DNA of 64,000 nucleotides from CAYOWK01 sp964407665 (GTDB lineage: Bacteria > Pseudomonadota > Alphaproteobacteria > Caulobacterales > Hyphomonadaceae). Where the stretch lies: contig CAYOWK010000021.1 of NCBI GenBank assembly GCA_964407665.1, positions 1 through 64,000 of the forward strand. The letters run 5' to 3'. Shown one piece after another: positions 32,071 to 41,663 of this stretch. A program made the translations under genes and the position numbers. The notes beneath the pieces were generated by a model. That model was not told the origin of the DNA and did no database searches. It saw nothing but the letters and a program-made list of their open reading frames with translations. Every line of letters begins with the position of its first letter. Positions within the stretch are counted from its first letter, which is position 1.

Positions 32071-33894
32071 ATGTCGCTCGCTGACGTCATTGATGAGAAA
32101 GCCGCAGCGCCGTCGCTGCCCCGTCTGCCCGGATGGCTGCTGGGTTGGGCCCTTGCTGCGCTCCTCTTGCTCGTCACCGGCGGCCCCGCCGCGCTGCGCC
32201 ACGAACTCCTCGATCCCGACAACGCGCTGCGTCTGGTCCAGGTCCGCGACCTGCTCGCCGGGCAGCCGTGGTTCGATCCTGTCCAGTACCGACTGAACCC
32301 GCCCGAAGGCGTGCCGATGCACTGGGCGCGCGTCATCGACGGGGTTCTGGCTCTGCAGATCGGCGCGCTGACGCCGCTGCTGGGCTCGCACGCGGCCGAG
32401 ACCGCCGTGGCGGTCATCTGGCCGCTGGGTCTGCTGGTGTTGCTCATGCTGGTCGTTGCGCGGATTGGCCGGGCGCTCGGTGAGTCATTCGCCCAGGGTC
32501 CGGCCGTGGCGTTCGTCGCTCCGCTCGTCCTGGCGCTGTCATTTCCCGCCATCGAGAAGTTCGGACCCGGATTCTTCGATCATCATAACGTGGTCATGCT
32601 GCTTCTCGCGCTCGCCATGCTTGCGGTCGTGCGGCTCGAGCGCGGGGTCGCCTGGGGCGGCGTAGCCGGCGCCGCCATTGGCGTTGCTGTCGGCGTGGCG
32701 GCGGAAGCGGTTCCGCTCGCCGCCGCCGCTCTTGTGATCGCCGGTCTGCGTTGGGTCGCAGCGCCCGTGGCGACCGGTCTCGCACTTGCAGCGATGGGCG
32801 CCGCGACAGCCATTTCGACGCTCCTCATGCTGGGGCTGCAGTCGCCGCCGTCGCTCTGGTTCGCGCCTGTCTGCGATGCGATTTCGGCGAGTTTTGCAGG
32901 CGCGGGACTGGCGGCGGCATGTGTGGCCGGCGGACTCTACTGGGTGGGCGTCAGGTTCCCGGCGCTGGGATGGATCGGCAGGCTTGGCGCCGCCGGTGTT
33001 CTGGGCTCCTTGGCGGGCGGCGCGTTGATTGTCCTATTCCCTGAATGCAGCGGCGGCGGCTACGGCTCCATGAGCGACACGCTGGCTTCCCTATGGTTGC
33101 CACAGGTGTCGGAGGCTAGGTCGCTGTTCGAGGTGGCGACGGGCGACCTGACGCTGTTGCTGGCGTCCGCAGGAGCGCCTTTGGCGGCGCTCGCGATGAT
33201 CGCGGCAACGAGACGAACACCGGCGCTCTGGACGGTCGCTGCGTTTCTGGCGGCGGCGGTGTGCGTGATGGTTTGGCAGGTGCGCGGCGCCACGTTTGCC
33301 ACGCTGTTCGCGGCTCCCGTGTGCGCGCTGATGATTGTCCTGTTGCGCGAGCGGTGGCGCGCGGGCGGATCGATACTCGGCTTTGCCGGTATGCTGCTGA
33401 TTGCGACGCCCGCGGCGTGGGCGGCGGCTGGAAGCTGGGTGGAGCGCGCCGCCAGCCCGCAAGCGGTCTCTGCGCTGGGCGAGGCGCGGGCGGACGCGCG
33501 GGCCTGCTCCACGGCCGATGCGCTGGCGCAGCTCAGCAATGCGCCCGCGGGCGTGATTCTCAACGAGTTCAGCCTGGGCGCAGCCATCCTCCAGCACACC
33601 GGCCATTCGGTGCTTGCGGCGCCGTACCACCGCAACGAGGCGGGTCTGACAGCAACCGTCGAGTCGTTCCGCAGTGCGGCGGACGCGCCGCCAGCGGCCC
33701 TGCCAGCCGGCGTCGACTATGTTCTGGTCTGTCCTGGCCTGCCCGAGAGCGCATTCTACGCCTCGCACGCCGCCGATGGCGTTCGCGCGGAGGACACGCT
33801 TGCTTCCCGCCTGTCACGTGGCGAGGCGCCCGGCTGGCTGGCGCCGGTCGAGGCGGTCGGCGGCCCGTTGCGCCTCTATCGGGTGGTGCGCTGA
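32071..33894 (+). CDS. Multi-pass membrane protein, GT-C glycosyltransferase-like
   Basis: A 607-residue protein with about 11-12 membrane helices and a C-terminal soluble part of about 130 residues. Near the N-terminus, after the first helix, is LLDPDNALRLVQVRDLLAGQPWFDPVQYRLNPPEG, a pattern typical of GT-C membrane enzymes such as the oligosaccharyltransferase STT3/dolichol-type family, where an acidic loop residue helps catalysis. FFDHHNVVMLLLALAML fits a second family motif. The substrate is unknown. ATG 32071 follows GGGAG; the frame is open ten codons further up. The 3' end is 11 bp from the convergent exporter gene. Confidence 0.72.
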   Translation: MSLADVIDEKAAAPSLPRLPGWLLGWALAALLLLVTGGPAALRHELLDPDNALRLVQVRDLLAGQPWFDPVQYRLNPPEGVPMHWARVIDGVLALQIGALTPLLGSHAAETAVAVIWPLGLLVLLMLVVARIGRALGESFAQGPAVAFVAPLVLALSFPAIEKFGPGFFDHHNVVMLLLALAMLAVVRLERGVAWGGVAGAAIGVAVGVAAEAVPLAAAALVIAGLRWVAAPVATGLALAAMGAATAISTLLMLGLQSPPSLWFAPVCDAISASFAGAGLAAACVAGGLYWVGVRFPALGWIGRLGAAGVLGSLAGGALIVLFPECSGGGYGSMSDTLASLWLPQVSEARSLFEVATGDLTLLLASAGAPLAALAMIAATRRTPALWTVAAFLAAAVCVMVWQVRGATFATLFAAPVCALMIVLLRERWRAGGSILGFAGMLLIATPAAWAAAGSWVERAASPQAVSALGEARADARACSTADALAQLSNAPAGVILNEFSLGAAILQHTGHSVLAAPYHRNEAGLTATVESFRSAADAPPAALPAGVDYVLVCPGLPESAFYASHAADGVRAEDTLASRLSRGEAPGWLAPVEAVGGPLRLYRVVR

Positions 33895-33905
33895 TCCTGC
33901 GCGGA

Positions 33906-35540
33906 TCAGGCGGCGGCGGGAGGTGACTGGGTCGCTTCCTGGGGACCGCGTCCGCGCAGGGCGATGGTCGGGATGAAGAACATCGAGACCAGTCCGATCG
34001 CAACGATGACGATCGCCCCTGTGAAGATGTAGGACATCGCGTCCGTGAACGCCTGCGCCACGAAGGGCGGTACAGCAACCGGTCCGCCGCCGCTGGCCTG
34101 CGAGGCCATCGTCATCTGCTCAAGGCGGCCAAGATCGATCTTGATGCCCGGCAGGGACTTCGACAGCGAACGCGCCAGTTCCGACGTGAGCAAAGCTCCA
34201 AAGATGCTGACGCCGATCAGGCCGCCCGTTTGGCGAAGGAACATGCTGGTGGAGGTGGCGACGCCGATCTGGCGCACGGGCGCCGCGCTCTGGGCAACGA
34301 TGTTGAACAGGCTCTGCGAAGGGCCCAGGCCGACGCCCACCACGAACAGCCGCCAGATCACATCGAACTGGCTGGACTGGGAGGTCAGCTGGGACATCAG
34401 GTAGAGGCCGGCGAGCTGCACGACTGCGCCGCCGATCAGCCAGGTCTTGTACTTGCCAGTCTGCGTGACCATCCGGCCCGCGAAGAACGAGCCCGCAATC
34501 AGTCCGGCCATCATCGGTATCATCGTCAGGCCCGACGAGGTCGCGCCGACGCCAAGGCCGATCTGGAGGTAGAGCGGCAGGAAGATGATTGTACCCATGA
34601 ACGCCATGGACAGGATGAAGGACGAGATCATCGTCGTCGTGAAGGCTGGCGACGAGAACAGGCTGAGAGGAAGGATCGCGTTCGCGGTCTTCCGCTCCAC
34701 GGCCAGGAAGGCGATCAGCGTCGCAAGGGAGAGCCCGAACATGCCCAGCACGATCTGGGACGTCCAGCCGTCCGACGGACCCCAGGTCAGGGCCAGCATC
34801 AGCGAGCCGAGCGAGAGCACGATCAGGATGGCGCCGGGAATGTCGATGCGGCCGCCGGAGCGGTGACCGAGGTCGGGCATCTTCGCCGCGATCATGAACA
34901 ACGCCAGCACGGAGAGCGGCAGGTTCACATAGAAGACCCAACGCCACCCGGCGATGTAGAGGCCCGCAATCGTCACGCTGCCATTGTCGGTGAAGAAGCC
35001 GCCGATGATCGGGCCGATCACCGCGGCGATTCCGAACATCGCGCCGAAGAGGCCCGCATACTTCGCCCGCTCGCGTGGAGGAAACAGGTCGGCGATGGTA
35101 GCAAAGGCGGTCGTGAAGAGCGCCCCGCCCCCGATGCCCTGAACGGCCCGGAAGACGATGAGCTGCATCATGCCGTCGCCGACGATGGGCATGTCGCCGA
35201 ACTCGCCTGCAATGCCGCAGAGCCACGATCCGGCTACGAAGATCAGGATGCCGATGACCAGGATCAGCTTGCGACCGTACATGTCGCCGAGCTTGCCCCA
35301 GATCGGCACCATGACCGTCGAGGCGAGCAGGTAGGTGGTGGTCACCCAGGCGTAGACCTCGAGCCCGTTCAGCTCCGAGACAATCCGGGGCATGGCTGTG
35401 GACACGATTGTCTGGTCCAGCGCGCTGAGCAGGAACACGATCAGCAGGGCAATCAGCGTTAACCGTTTTTCCTGGGGTGTGGGCTCCCGCGCATGTTCGG
35501 GTGACTCCGTCGCCGGGGCGGGCGGGGTAGAAGCATCCAT
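33906..35540 (-). CDS. DHA2-family MFS multidrug exporter (EmrB/QacA type)
   Basis: A 544-residue transporter with 14 predicted membrane helices. Typical family motifs are SALDQTIVSTAMPRIVSEL in helix 1, WVTTTYLLASTVMVPIWGKLGDMYGRK (motif A) and FRAVQGIGGGALFTTAFATI (motif C region). It would export toxic compounds by proton antiport. ATG 35540 is favoured by GGGAG 9 bp upstream; ATG 35546 is also in frame. No EmrA partner gene is adjacent. A palindrome at 35592-35607 lies 52 bp before the start and may be the operator of a repressor encoded elsewhere. Confidence 0.93.
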   Translation of the reverse strand: MDASTPPAPATESPEHAREPTPQEKRLTLIALLIVFLLSALDQTIVSTAMPRIVSELNGLEVYAWVTTTYLLASTVMVPIWGKLGDMYGRKLILVIGILIFVAGSWLCGIAGEFGDMPIVGDGMMQLIVFRAVQGIGGGALFTTAFATIADLFPPRERAKYAGLFGAMFGIAAVIGPIIGGFFTDNGSVTIAGLYIAGWRWVFYVNLPLSVLALFMIAAKMPDLGHRSGGRIDIPGAILIVLSLGSLMLALTWGPSDGWTSQIVLGMFGLSLATLIAFLAVERKTANAILPLSLFSSPAFTTTMISSFILSMAFMGTIIFLPLYLQIGLGVGATSSGLTMIPMMAGLIAGSFFAGRMVTQTGKYKTWLIGGAVVQLAGLYLMSQLTSQSSQFDVIWRLFVVGVGLGPSQSLFNIVAQSAAPVRQIGVATSTSMFLRQTGGLIGVSIFGALLTSELARSLSKSLPGIKIDLGRLEQMTMASQASGGGPVAVPPFVAQAFTDAMSYIFTGAIVIVAIGLVSMFFIPTIALRGRGPQEATQSPPAAA

Positions 35541-35591
35541 ACGCATAGACTCCCAGCGCCGGAGCCATCCGGCAGGTCACGTCCTAGCCAA

Positions 35592-35607
35592 GAAACTCGA
35601 GAGTTTC
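35592..35607. promoter_or_regulatory. Perfect palindrome between exporter and ast genes
   Basis: GAAACTC-GA-GAGTTTC is a perfect 7+2+7 inverted repeat in the 138-bp gap between the divergent MFS exporter (start 35540) and astA (start 35679). The size suits a TetR or MarR-type dimer site. No such regulator is encoded next to it, so the binding protein is unknown. Confidence 0.6.
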
Positions 35608-35678
35608 CATCCCCTATTTTGCTACGGTTTGCCGCGCCGGCGCTTGGCGTTGTGGGCGGTGCGTGGCTAGGTGGGGCC

Positions 35679-36686
35679 ATGACAGCTATCGTGCGACCCG
35701 CCTCCCGGACCGACCTGGACCTGCTCGACGGCATCATTGCGACCGTCGATCCCGGCATGCTGACCATGCCAATGACGAGGGAGGCGATGGAGGCTCGGGT
35801 CGATCTGTCAGTGCGGTCGTTTGCCCGGCCATCGGCGCCGCCGGAGGGTGAGGCATACTTCCTGCTGATGATCGAGGATGACGCCATCGCCGGGACGGCG
35901 GCGGTGTTCACCAATCTGGGCTCGGAGCGGCCATTCTATTCCTACCGGATTTCCCGGGATTCGAAGGTGTCGCCCGAGTTGAACGTGAAGTGCGAGCTGG
36001 ACCTGCTGCACCTCGTGAATGACTACCATGGCGATACCGAGCTGGGGACGCTCTTCATCCAGCGGCATGCGCGGGGCGGCGGCCGGGGCCGGCTGCTGTC
36101 GTATGCGCGGCTTATGCTGATCGCGGCCGATCCGGTGCGGTTCGGCTCCAAGGCCATGGCGGAGATCCGAGGCTTTACCGCTGGCGAGGGGCGCTCGCCC
36201 TTCTGGGATGCGGTGGGCGCCAAGTTCTTCCGGATGGACTACCGAACGGCAGACGCCCGCAGCGCACGTGACCACAGGTTCATTGCCGACCTCATGCCGC
36301 GCTATCCGATCTACGCCGATCTGCTGCCGGACGAGGCGCGGGCGGTCATCGGACGGCCACACCCCGATGCGGAGCCCGCCAAGTCGATGCTGGAAGCGCA
36401 GGGCTTCCACTTCAACAATGTGGTGGACATTTTTGACGCCGGTCCATGCGTGGACGCCTTCATCGATCATATCGACATTGTCCGTTCAGCCGTGCGCTGC
36501 TCGGCCAGCGAGTTTGCCTCGCAGGGACGGCTGGCTTTCACAGGCCTCGCTTCGACGGCGGATATCGAGGCGTTTGTCTGCACGCAGGCGACCAAGGGTG
36601 AGGAAGCCGAAGCCGTGCTGGCGCGGCTTGGCGCATCGGGCGCCGACGAAATGCTGTTCTACCCGCTGAGGGAGAGACGCCGGTGA
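35679..36686 (+). CDS. astA: Arginine N-succinyltransferase
   Basis: A 335-residue enzyme that transfers succinyl from succinyl-CoA to arginine, the first step of the AST arginine degradation pathway. Family motifs include YSYRISRDSKVSPELNV, LVNDYHGDTELGTLFIQ and FWDAVGAKFFRMDY. ATG 35679 matches the usual start (TAIVRPASRTDLD); the frame extends upstream without family similarity. It overlaps astD by 4 bp, forming the operon astA-astD-astB. Neither the aminotransferase astC nor the hydrolase astE is in the window. Confidence 0.95.
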   Translation: MTAIVRPASRTDLDLLDGIIATVDPGMLTMPMTREAMEARVDLSVRSFARPSAPPEGEAYFLLMIEDDAIAGTAAVFTNLGSERPFYSYRISRDSKVSPELNVKCELDLLHLVNDYHGDTELGTLFIQRHARGGGRGRLLSYARLMLIAADPVRFGSKAMAEIRGFTAGEGRSPFWDAVGAKFFRMDYRTADARSARDHRFIADLMPRYPIYADLLPDEARAVIGRPHPDAEPAKSMLEAQGFHFNNVVDIFDAGPCVDAFIDHIDIVRSAVRCSASEFASQGRLAFTGLASTADIEAFVCTQATKGEEAEAVLARLGASGADEMLFYPLRERRR

Positions 36687-38158
36687 CAATGGACCTGACA
36701 GGTGATGGCCGCATCGGCGGCGTATGGAAGCCGCTGTCCGGCGTTCCGCTCGTTTCGGCCAATCCAGCAACCGGAGCGACGCTGTGGACGGGCGCCGAGG
36801 CGACGTCAGCGGATGTGGATGCAGCGGTGGAGGCCGCGGGCGAGGCGTTTGAAGGCTGGCGCCGCAAGCCGGTTGCCGAGCGCACCGCGGTTGTCCGCAG
36901 GTTTGCCGCGCTTGCCAGCGAGCGCAAGGCGGAGATTGCCGAACTGATCTCCCGGGAGACCGGCAAACCTCTCTGGGACGCCGCGACCGAGGCCGCCGCG
37001 ATGGTGGGCAAGGCGGAGCTTTCGGTGAAAGCCTATGAAGAGCGTACGCCGACGAAGGAGCAGGCCTCCGGCGCCTTCGTGGCGCGGCTCAGCCATCATC
37101 CGCACGGCGTCATGGCTGTCCTGGGGCCTTTCAATTTCCCCGGGCATCTGCCGAACGGGCACATCATGCCGGCGCTGATCGCGGGCAATACCATCGTCTT
37201 CAAGCCAAGTGAGCAGACCCCGGCTGTCGGCGAGTATGCCGTACGGCTGTGGCAGGAGGCCGGTGCGCCCGATGGCGTGGTCAATCTGGTGCAAGGCGGT
37301 CGCGCGCCCGCCGAACGGCTGGTGGCGCATGACGGCGTTGCGGGCGTGCTCTTCACGGGCGGCGTGCCTGCCGGGCGCGCGATCCATGCAGCGCTTGGCG
37401 GCAAGCCGGAGAAGATTCTGGCGCTGGAGCTGGGCGGGAATTCGCCGCTGATCGTGTGGGATGCTGGCGATCTTGCCGCCGCCGCACGCCTGATCGCGAA
37501 GTCAGCCTACATCACCAGCGGTCAGCGCTGTACGTGCTCCCGGCGGCTGATCGTGCCATCGGGAAGCGAGGGAGACGAAATCCTGGCGGCGCTCGCGGCG
37601 CTGATCGATCGCATTGTCGTTGGACCGCCCGATGCCGATCCGCAGCCTTTCATGGGAGCGCTTATCTCGCCGCGCGCGGCCGATGCGGTTCTGGCCGCGC
37701 AGGACGCGCTGGTCGAGGGCGGCGGCGTTGCGATGCGGCGTGTGGAACGGCTCAGCGCCGGTCCGGCCTTCCTATCGCCGGGGTTGATCGACGTGACGGC
37801 TGTCGCCGGGCGTCGGGACGAAGAAGTGTTCGGACCCATGCTGCAGGTCATCCGCGCCGCCGACTTCGACGCCGCCATCGACGAGGCCAACAACACGCGC
37901 TTTGGGCTGGCCGCTGGATTGATATCTGACGATGGGGAGCTGTGGGACAGGTTCTCGCAGGAGATTCGCGCCGGGGTGGTCAACTGGAACCGGCAGACGA
38001 CGGGCGCCTCAGGCGCTGCGCCGTTCGGGGGCGTCGGCATGTCCGGCAATCACCGGCCAGCGGGTTACTACGCCGCCGACTATTCGGCGTGGCCGATGGC
38101 GAGCCTGGTGGCGGCGGGCGCAGTCCGTGATGATGAGCCGATGGTGGGCGTACGATGA
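36683..38158 (+). CDS. astD: Succinylglutamate-semialdehyde dehydrogenase
   Basis: A 491-residue NAD-dependent aldehyde dehydrogenase of the AST pathway. The catalytic cysteine is C283 (SGQRCTCSRR) and the general base E249 (LELGGNSP); the nucleotide motif FTGGVPAGRAIH is present. Assignment to AstD rather than another aldehyde dehydrogenase rests on the sequence HPHGVMAVLGPFNFPGHLPNGHI and on the astA and astB neighbours. The start is GTG 36683 in a GTGA overlap, or ATG 36689. It overlaps astB by 4 bp. Confidence 0.95.
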   Translation: MTMDLTGDGRIGGVWKPLSGVPLVSANPATGATLWTGAEATSADVDAAVEAAGEAFEGWRRKPVAERTAVVRRFAALASERKAEIAELISRETGKPLWDAATEAAAMVGKAELSVKAYEERTPTKEQASGAFVARLSHHPHGVMAVLGPFNFPGHLPNGHIMPALIAGNTIVFKPSEQTPAVGEYAVRLWQEAGAPDGVVNLVQGGRAPAERLVAHDGVAGVLFTGGVPAGRAIHAALGGKPEKILALELGGNSPLIVWDAGDLAAAARLIAKSAYITSGQRCTCSRRLIVPSGSEGDEILAALAALIDRIVVGPPDADPQPFMGALISPRAADAVLAAQDALVEGGGVAMRRVERLSAGPAFLSPGLIDVTAVAGRRDEEVFGPMLQVIRAADFDAAIDEANNTRFGLAAGLISDDGELWDRFSQEIRAGVVNWNRQTTGASGAAPFGGVGMSGNHRPAGYYAADYSAWPMASLVAAGAVRDDEPMVGVR

Positions 38159-39492
38159 CGGCGCGCGAGTACAACTTTGACGGCCTGGTCGGGCCCACTC
38201 ACAACTATGCCGGTCTTGCGCATGGCAACCTTGCGGCGGCGAACAATCAGGGGAAGGTGTCCAACCCCCGGCAGGCCGCTTTGCAGGGGCTCGCCAAGAT
38301 GCGGACCCTTATGGCGATGGGGCTGCCGCAGGGCGTGCTGCCGCCGCATGACCGTCCGCATGTCGCTTCGCTGAGGAAGATGGGGTTTACCGGAAGCGAC
38401 GCTGATGTGGTGCGGGCGGCAGGGGCCGCCTCCCCCGTGTTGCTCGCGAACGTATCGTCTGCATCGGCAATGTGGACTGCGAATGCTGCGACGGTATCTC
38501 CGTCTGCGGATACGCTGGACGGGCGGGTGCATTTCACGCCGGCCAATCTGTCCTCGCACCTGCATCGCAGCATTGAGACTGAATTCACGACACGGGTGCT
38601 GCGAACGATTTTTGCCGATGAAGCGCGCTTCCGCGTGCATGATGCCGTCCCGTTTCCCACCTTCGGCGACGAGGGCGCCGCCAACCACTGCAGGCTGGCC
38701 GCCGAGCATGGCTCGGGCGGGGTGGAGCTCTTCGTACATGCCGGCTCGGCTCTCACGCGGGACGCGGGCGGCCGGTTCCGGGGTCGCCAGGCCGTGGAGG
38801 CCTGGCACGTCGTCGCGACAGCTCATGGCCTGCCGCGCGGCGGTGTGGTTCTCGCCCAGCAGGCGCAGACGGCAATCGATGCAGGCGCCTTCCACAACGA
38901 CGTCGTCGCTGTGTCCAACGGGCCGGTGCTCTTCTATCATGAGGCCGCATTCCACCAGAGCGACGCCCTGATCGCGCAACTGTCAGCGTCCTGCGAGGCG
39001 CGTGGTTTCGAGCTGCACGCAATCCCTGTTGCCGCCTCCGACATGCCACTGGGCGAGGCGATCTCATCCTACCTGTTCAACTCGCAGATTGTGACGCTGC
39101 CCGATGGCGCCATGGCGTTCATCCTGCCAAAGGAGGCGGAGGAAACGCCGTCGGCGAAGCGGGCCGTCGAGCGCGTCCTCGCAGACAATGGACCGGTACG
39201 CGAAGCTCACTTCCTCGACCTGCGCGAGTCCATGCGCAATGGCGGCGGACCGGCCTGCCTGCGGCTGCGCGTGGTGCTGACAGATCAGGAAGCCGCCAGC
39301 CTTTCCGGCGGCGCCGTGCTGGACGCGGCGAAGGTCTCGGCCCTTGAGACTATCGTTCAGCGCCGGTATCGCGATGCGCTGACGCCGTCCGAGTTGGCCG
39401 ATCCCGCCTTGCTGGACGAAAGCCGCACGGCGCTCGACGAGTTTTCCGCGGTGCTTGGCCTGGGCTCGATCTATGACTTCCAGCGGATTTAG
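38155..39492 (+). CDS. astB: N-succinylarginine dihydrolase
   Basis: A 445-residue amidinotransferase-fold enzyme that hydrolyses succinylarginine to succinylornithine, CO2 and ammonia. The conserved opening YNFDGLVGPTHNYAGLAHGN and the triad E173 (FGDEGAANH), H247 (GAFHNDVV) and C368 (GGGPACLRLRV) agree with the family. ATG in a 4-bp overlap with astD. Its end overlaps the following GNAT gene by 20 bp. Confidence 0.97.
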   Translation: MTAREYNFDGLVGPTHNYAGLAHGNLAAANNQGKVSNPRQAALQGLAKMRTLMAMGLPQGVLPPHDRPHVASLRKMGFTGSDADVVRAAGAASPVLLANVSSASAMWTANAATVSPSADTLDGRVHFTPANLSSHLHRSIETEFTTRVLRTIFADEARFRVHDAVPFPTFGDEGAANHCRLAAEHGSGGVELFVHAGSALTRDAGGRFRGRQAVEAWHVVATAHGLPRGGVVLAQQAQTAIDAGAFHNDVVAVSNGPVLFYHEAAFHQSDALIAQLSASCEARGFELHAIPVAASDMPLGEAISSYLFNSQIVTLPDGAMAFILPKEAEETPSAKRAVERVLADNGPVREAHFLDLRESMRNGGGPACLRLRVVLTDQEAASLSGGAVLDAAKVSALETIVQRRYRDALTPSELADPALLDESRTALDEFSAVLGLGSIYDFQRI

Positions 39493-40024
39493 TCAGGCGC
39501 CGGTCATCGAGACCGAGCGGCTTATCCTTCGCGGGCAGACGGAAGCCGATCTCGATGCCGTGTGCGAACTGTGGAGCAATCCGGCTGTGTTCCGCTTCAT
39601 CGGCGGTCAGCCGCGCCCGCGCGAGGAGGTGTGGCGCCGCCTGCTGGCGAACGCGGGCAGCTGGGCCCTGCTGGGGCTGGGCTCATGGGGTATCGTGCGA
39701 AAGTCCGACGGAGCCTATCTCGGCGCGGCAGGACTGCTTGAAGCAAAGCGCGCGATGGAGCCGCCCTTCGCCGCAGGAACGGTTGAGGCAGGCTGGTCGC
39801 TTTCACCTGCGGCGCAAGGTCAGGGACTCGCGTTCGAGGCCATGCGGGCTGTTGCGGACTGGTCTAATGCGCACCTGCCCCAGAGACGTCTGGTCTGCAT
39901 GATCTCGCCGGACAATGCTCCCTCGCTGAGGCTGGCCGAGCGCTTGGGCTTCATTGAGTATGGCCGGACAACTTATGCGGGCTCTGCCGTCATACTGTTC
40001 GAGCGAGCGAGGCGAGATGTCTGA
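39473..40024 (+). CDS. GNAT-family N-acetyltransferase (RimJ/RimL type)
   Basis: A 183-residue acetyltransferase with IETERLILRGQTEADLDAV at the start and the acetyl-CoA binding region EAGWSLSPAAQGQGLAFEAMRAVADW, followed by MISPDNAPSLRLAERLGFIEYG. It is close to the RimJ/RimL-like group that acetylates protein N-termini or small amines. ATG 39473 lies inside astB, and its end overlaps glpK by 8 bp, so it is translated in the ast operon. The substrate is not evident. Confidence 0.88.
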   Translation: MTSSGFSQAPVIETERLILRGQTEADLDAVCELWSNPAVFRFIGGQPRPREEVWRRLLANAGSWALLGLGSWGIVRKSDGAYLGAAGLLEAKRAMEPPFAAGTVEAGWSLSPAAQGQGLAFEAMRAVADWSNAHLPQRRLVCMISPDNAPSLRLAERLGFIEYGRTTYAGSAVILFERARRDV

Positions 40025-41489
40025 TCCGATCATTCTGGCTATCGACCAGGGCACGACCTCCAGCCGGGCTGTGGCGATTTCGCTGCAGGGCGAGGTTGTG
40101 GCTTCCGCGCAGGAAGAGTTCCCGCAGATTTTTCCCGAGACCGGCTGGGTCGAGCATGATCCGGAGGCGATCTGGCGATCGGTGCGGCGGACCGTGGAGC
40201 AGACACTGGCGCGGCTCGGCGGGCGCACGCCGGCGGCGATGGGGATCACCAACCAGCGCGAGACCGTGGTCGTGTGGGACCGCAGCACCGGCGAGGCGGT
40301 CTACAACGCCATCGTCTGGCAGGACCGGCGGACGTCGGCGCGGATCGCCGAGCTGCGGGCGCTGGCGATTGAGCCGATGGTCTCGGCCAGGACAGGACTG
40401 GTGCTCGATCCGTACTTTTCGGCGACGAAGATTGCGTGGATCCTCGATCATGTCGACGGCGCACGCGAGCGGGCCGAACGCGGGGAGCTGGCGGCGGGGA
40501 CAATCGACACCTTTCTCATCTGGCGACTGACGGGCGGACGGGTCCACGCCACCGACGCCACGAATGCCTCTCGCACGTCGCTCTACGACATCGTCGCCGG
40601 ACGCTGGGACGCAGAGCTGTGCAGCCTCTTCGACGTTCCGGTGGAGCTTCTGCCGGAGGTGCGGGATACGGCGGGCGATTTCGGAACGACCGACATGTTC
40701 GGCCCTGCGATACCGATCCGCGCGGCGGTCGGCGACCAGCAGGGCGCGCTGGTCGGGCAGGCCTGCTTCAGGGCGGGTGAGGTGAAATCGACCTATGGGA
40801 CGGGCGCCTTTCTGGTTCTCAACACGGGCGCGGAGTTCCGCCGCTCGCAAAGCCGGCTGCTGACCACCATCGCCTACCAGGTTGCGGGGCAGACGACCTA
40901 CGCGCTGGAGGGATCGATCCTGTCGGCCGGGTCGACGATCCAGTGGCTGCGCGACAAGCTGAAGATCATCCGGGACGGCGCCCATGCAGGAGAGCTGGCG
41001 CAGACCGTGGAGGATACGGGCGGGGTGTATCTGGTGCCCGCATTCGTGGGGCTGGGCGCGCCGCACTGGGATCCGGATGCGCGGGCGGCAATCCTGGGCC
41101 TGAGCCGCGGATCGGAGATTGCCCATATTGCGCGCGCCGCGCTGGAGTCCGTGGCGTTCCAGACAGCCGAGTTGCTGGAAGCGATGGCGGCGGACGGCGT
41201 GACGCCCGCCGAGATCCGGGTGGATGGGGGGATGGCGCGCAACGACTGGTTCCTGCAGACCCTGGCCGACCTGACGGGGGTCGGCGTGCGGCGCCCAGCC
41301 AATACCGAGACGACGGTGCTGGGGGCGGCTATCCTTGCGGCGGTGGGCGCTGGGCTGGCCGGGTCGCTTCAGGAGGCGGCGGCCCTGTGGAGGCTGGATG
41401 GCGCCTTTGACCCGCATGGCGACGGCGAGCGGCGAATCGAACGGTTGGCGGGCTGGAAGCGGGCGGTGAAGACCGTGAGGACCATCTGA
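40017..41489 (+). CDS. glpK: Glycerol kinase
   Basis: A 490-residue FGGY-family kinase that makes sn-glycerol 3-phosphate from glycerol and ATP. Motifs: AIDQGTTSSRAV at the phosphate-binding start, HATDATNASRTSLYDI, VGDQQGALVGQ with the catalytic aspartate, STYGTGAFLVLNTG and the C-terminal IRVDGGMARNDWFLQTLADLTG. ATG 40017 opens the conserved part and overlaps the GNAT gene by 8 bp. No glpF or glpD lies nearby; the gene seems to have joined the end of the ast operon. Confidence 0.96.
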   Translation: MSDPIILAIDQGTTSSRAVAISLQGEVVASAQEEFPQIFPETGWVEHDPEAIWRSVRRTVEQTLARLGGRTPAAMGITNQRETVVVWDRSTGEAVYNAIVWQDRRTSARIAELRALAIEPMVSARTGLVLDPYFSATKIAWILDHVDGARERAERGELAAGTIDTFLIWRLTGGRVHATDATNASRTSLYDIVAGRWDAELCSLFDVPVELLPEVRDTAGDFGTTDMFGPAIPIRAAVGDQQGALVGQACFRAGEVKSTYGTGAFLVLNTGAEFRRSQSRLLTTIAYQVAGQTTYALEGSILSAGSTIQWLRDKLKIIRDGAHAGELAQTVEDTGGVYLVPAFVGLGAPHWDPDARAAILGLSRGSEIAHIARAALESVAFQTAELLEAMAADGVTPAEIRVDGGMARNDWFLQTLADLTGVGVRRPANTETTVLGAAILAAVGAGLAGSLQEAAALWRLDGAFDPHGDGERRIERLAGWKRAVKTVRTI

Positions 41490-41663
41490 GCCGCCGCGGA
41501 TAGCTCATTTGCTGTCCTAACCCGGGATATGGGAACTGCGGTTCGACGACTTCGTTCTGTGATTCAGCCGCTCCCATGCCCGGCCGAATGCGTCTGGGCG
41601 TTTTCTTCCGGCGGCGGTACGGGTATTGGTTCGCGGCAGGTTCAGGATTCTGGAGGGACAACG

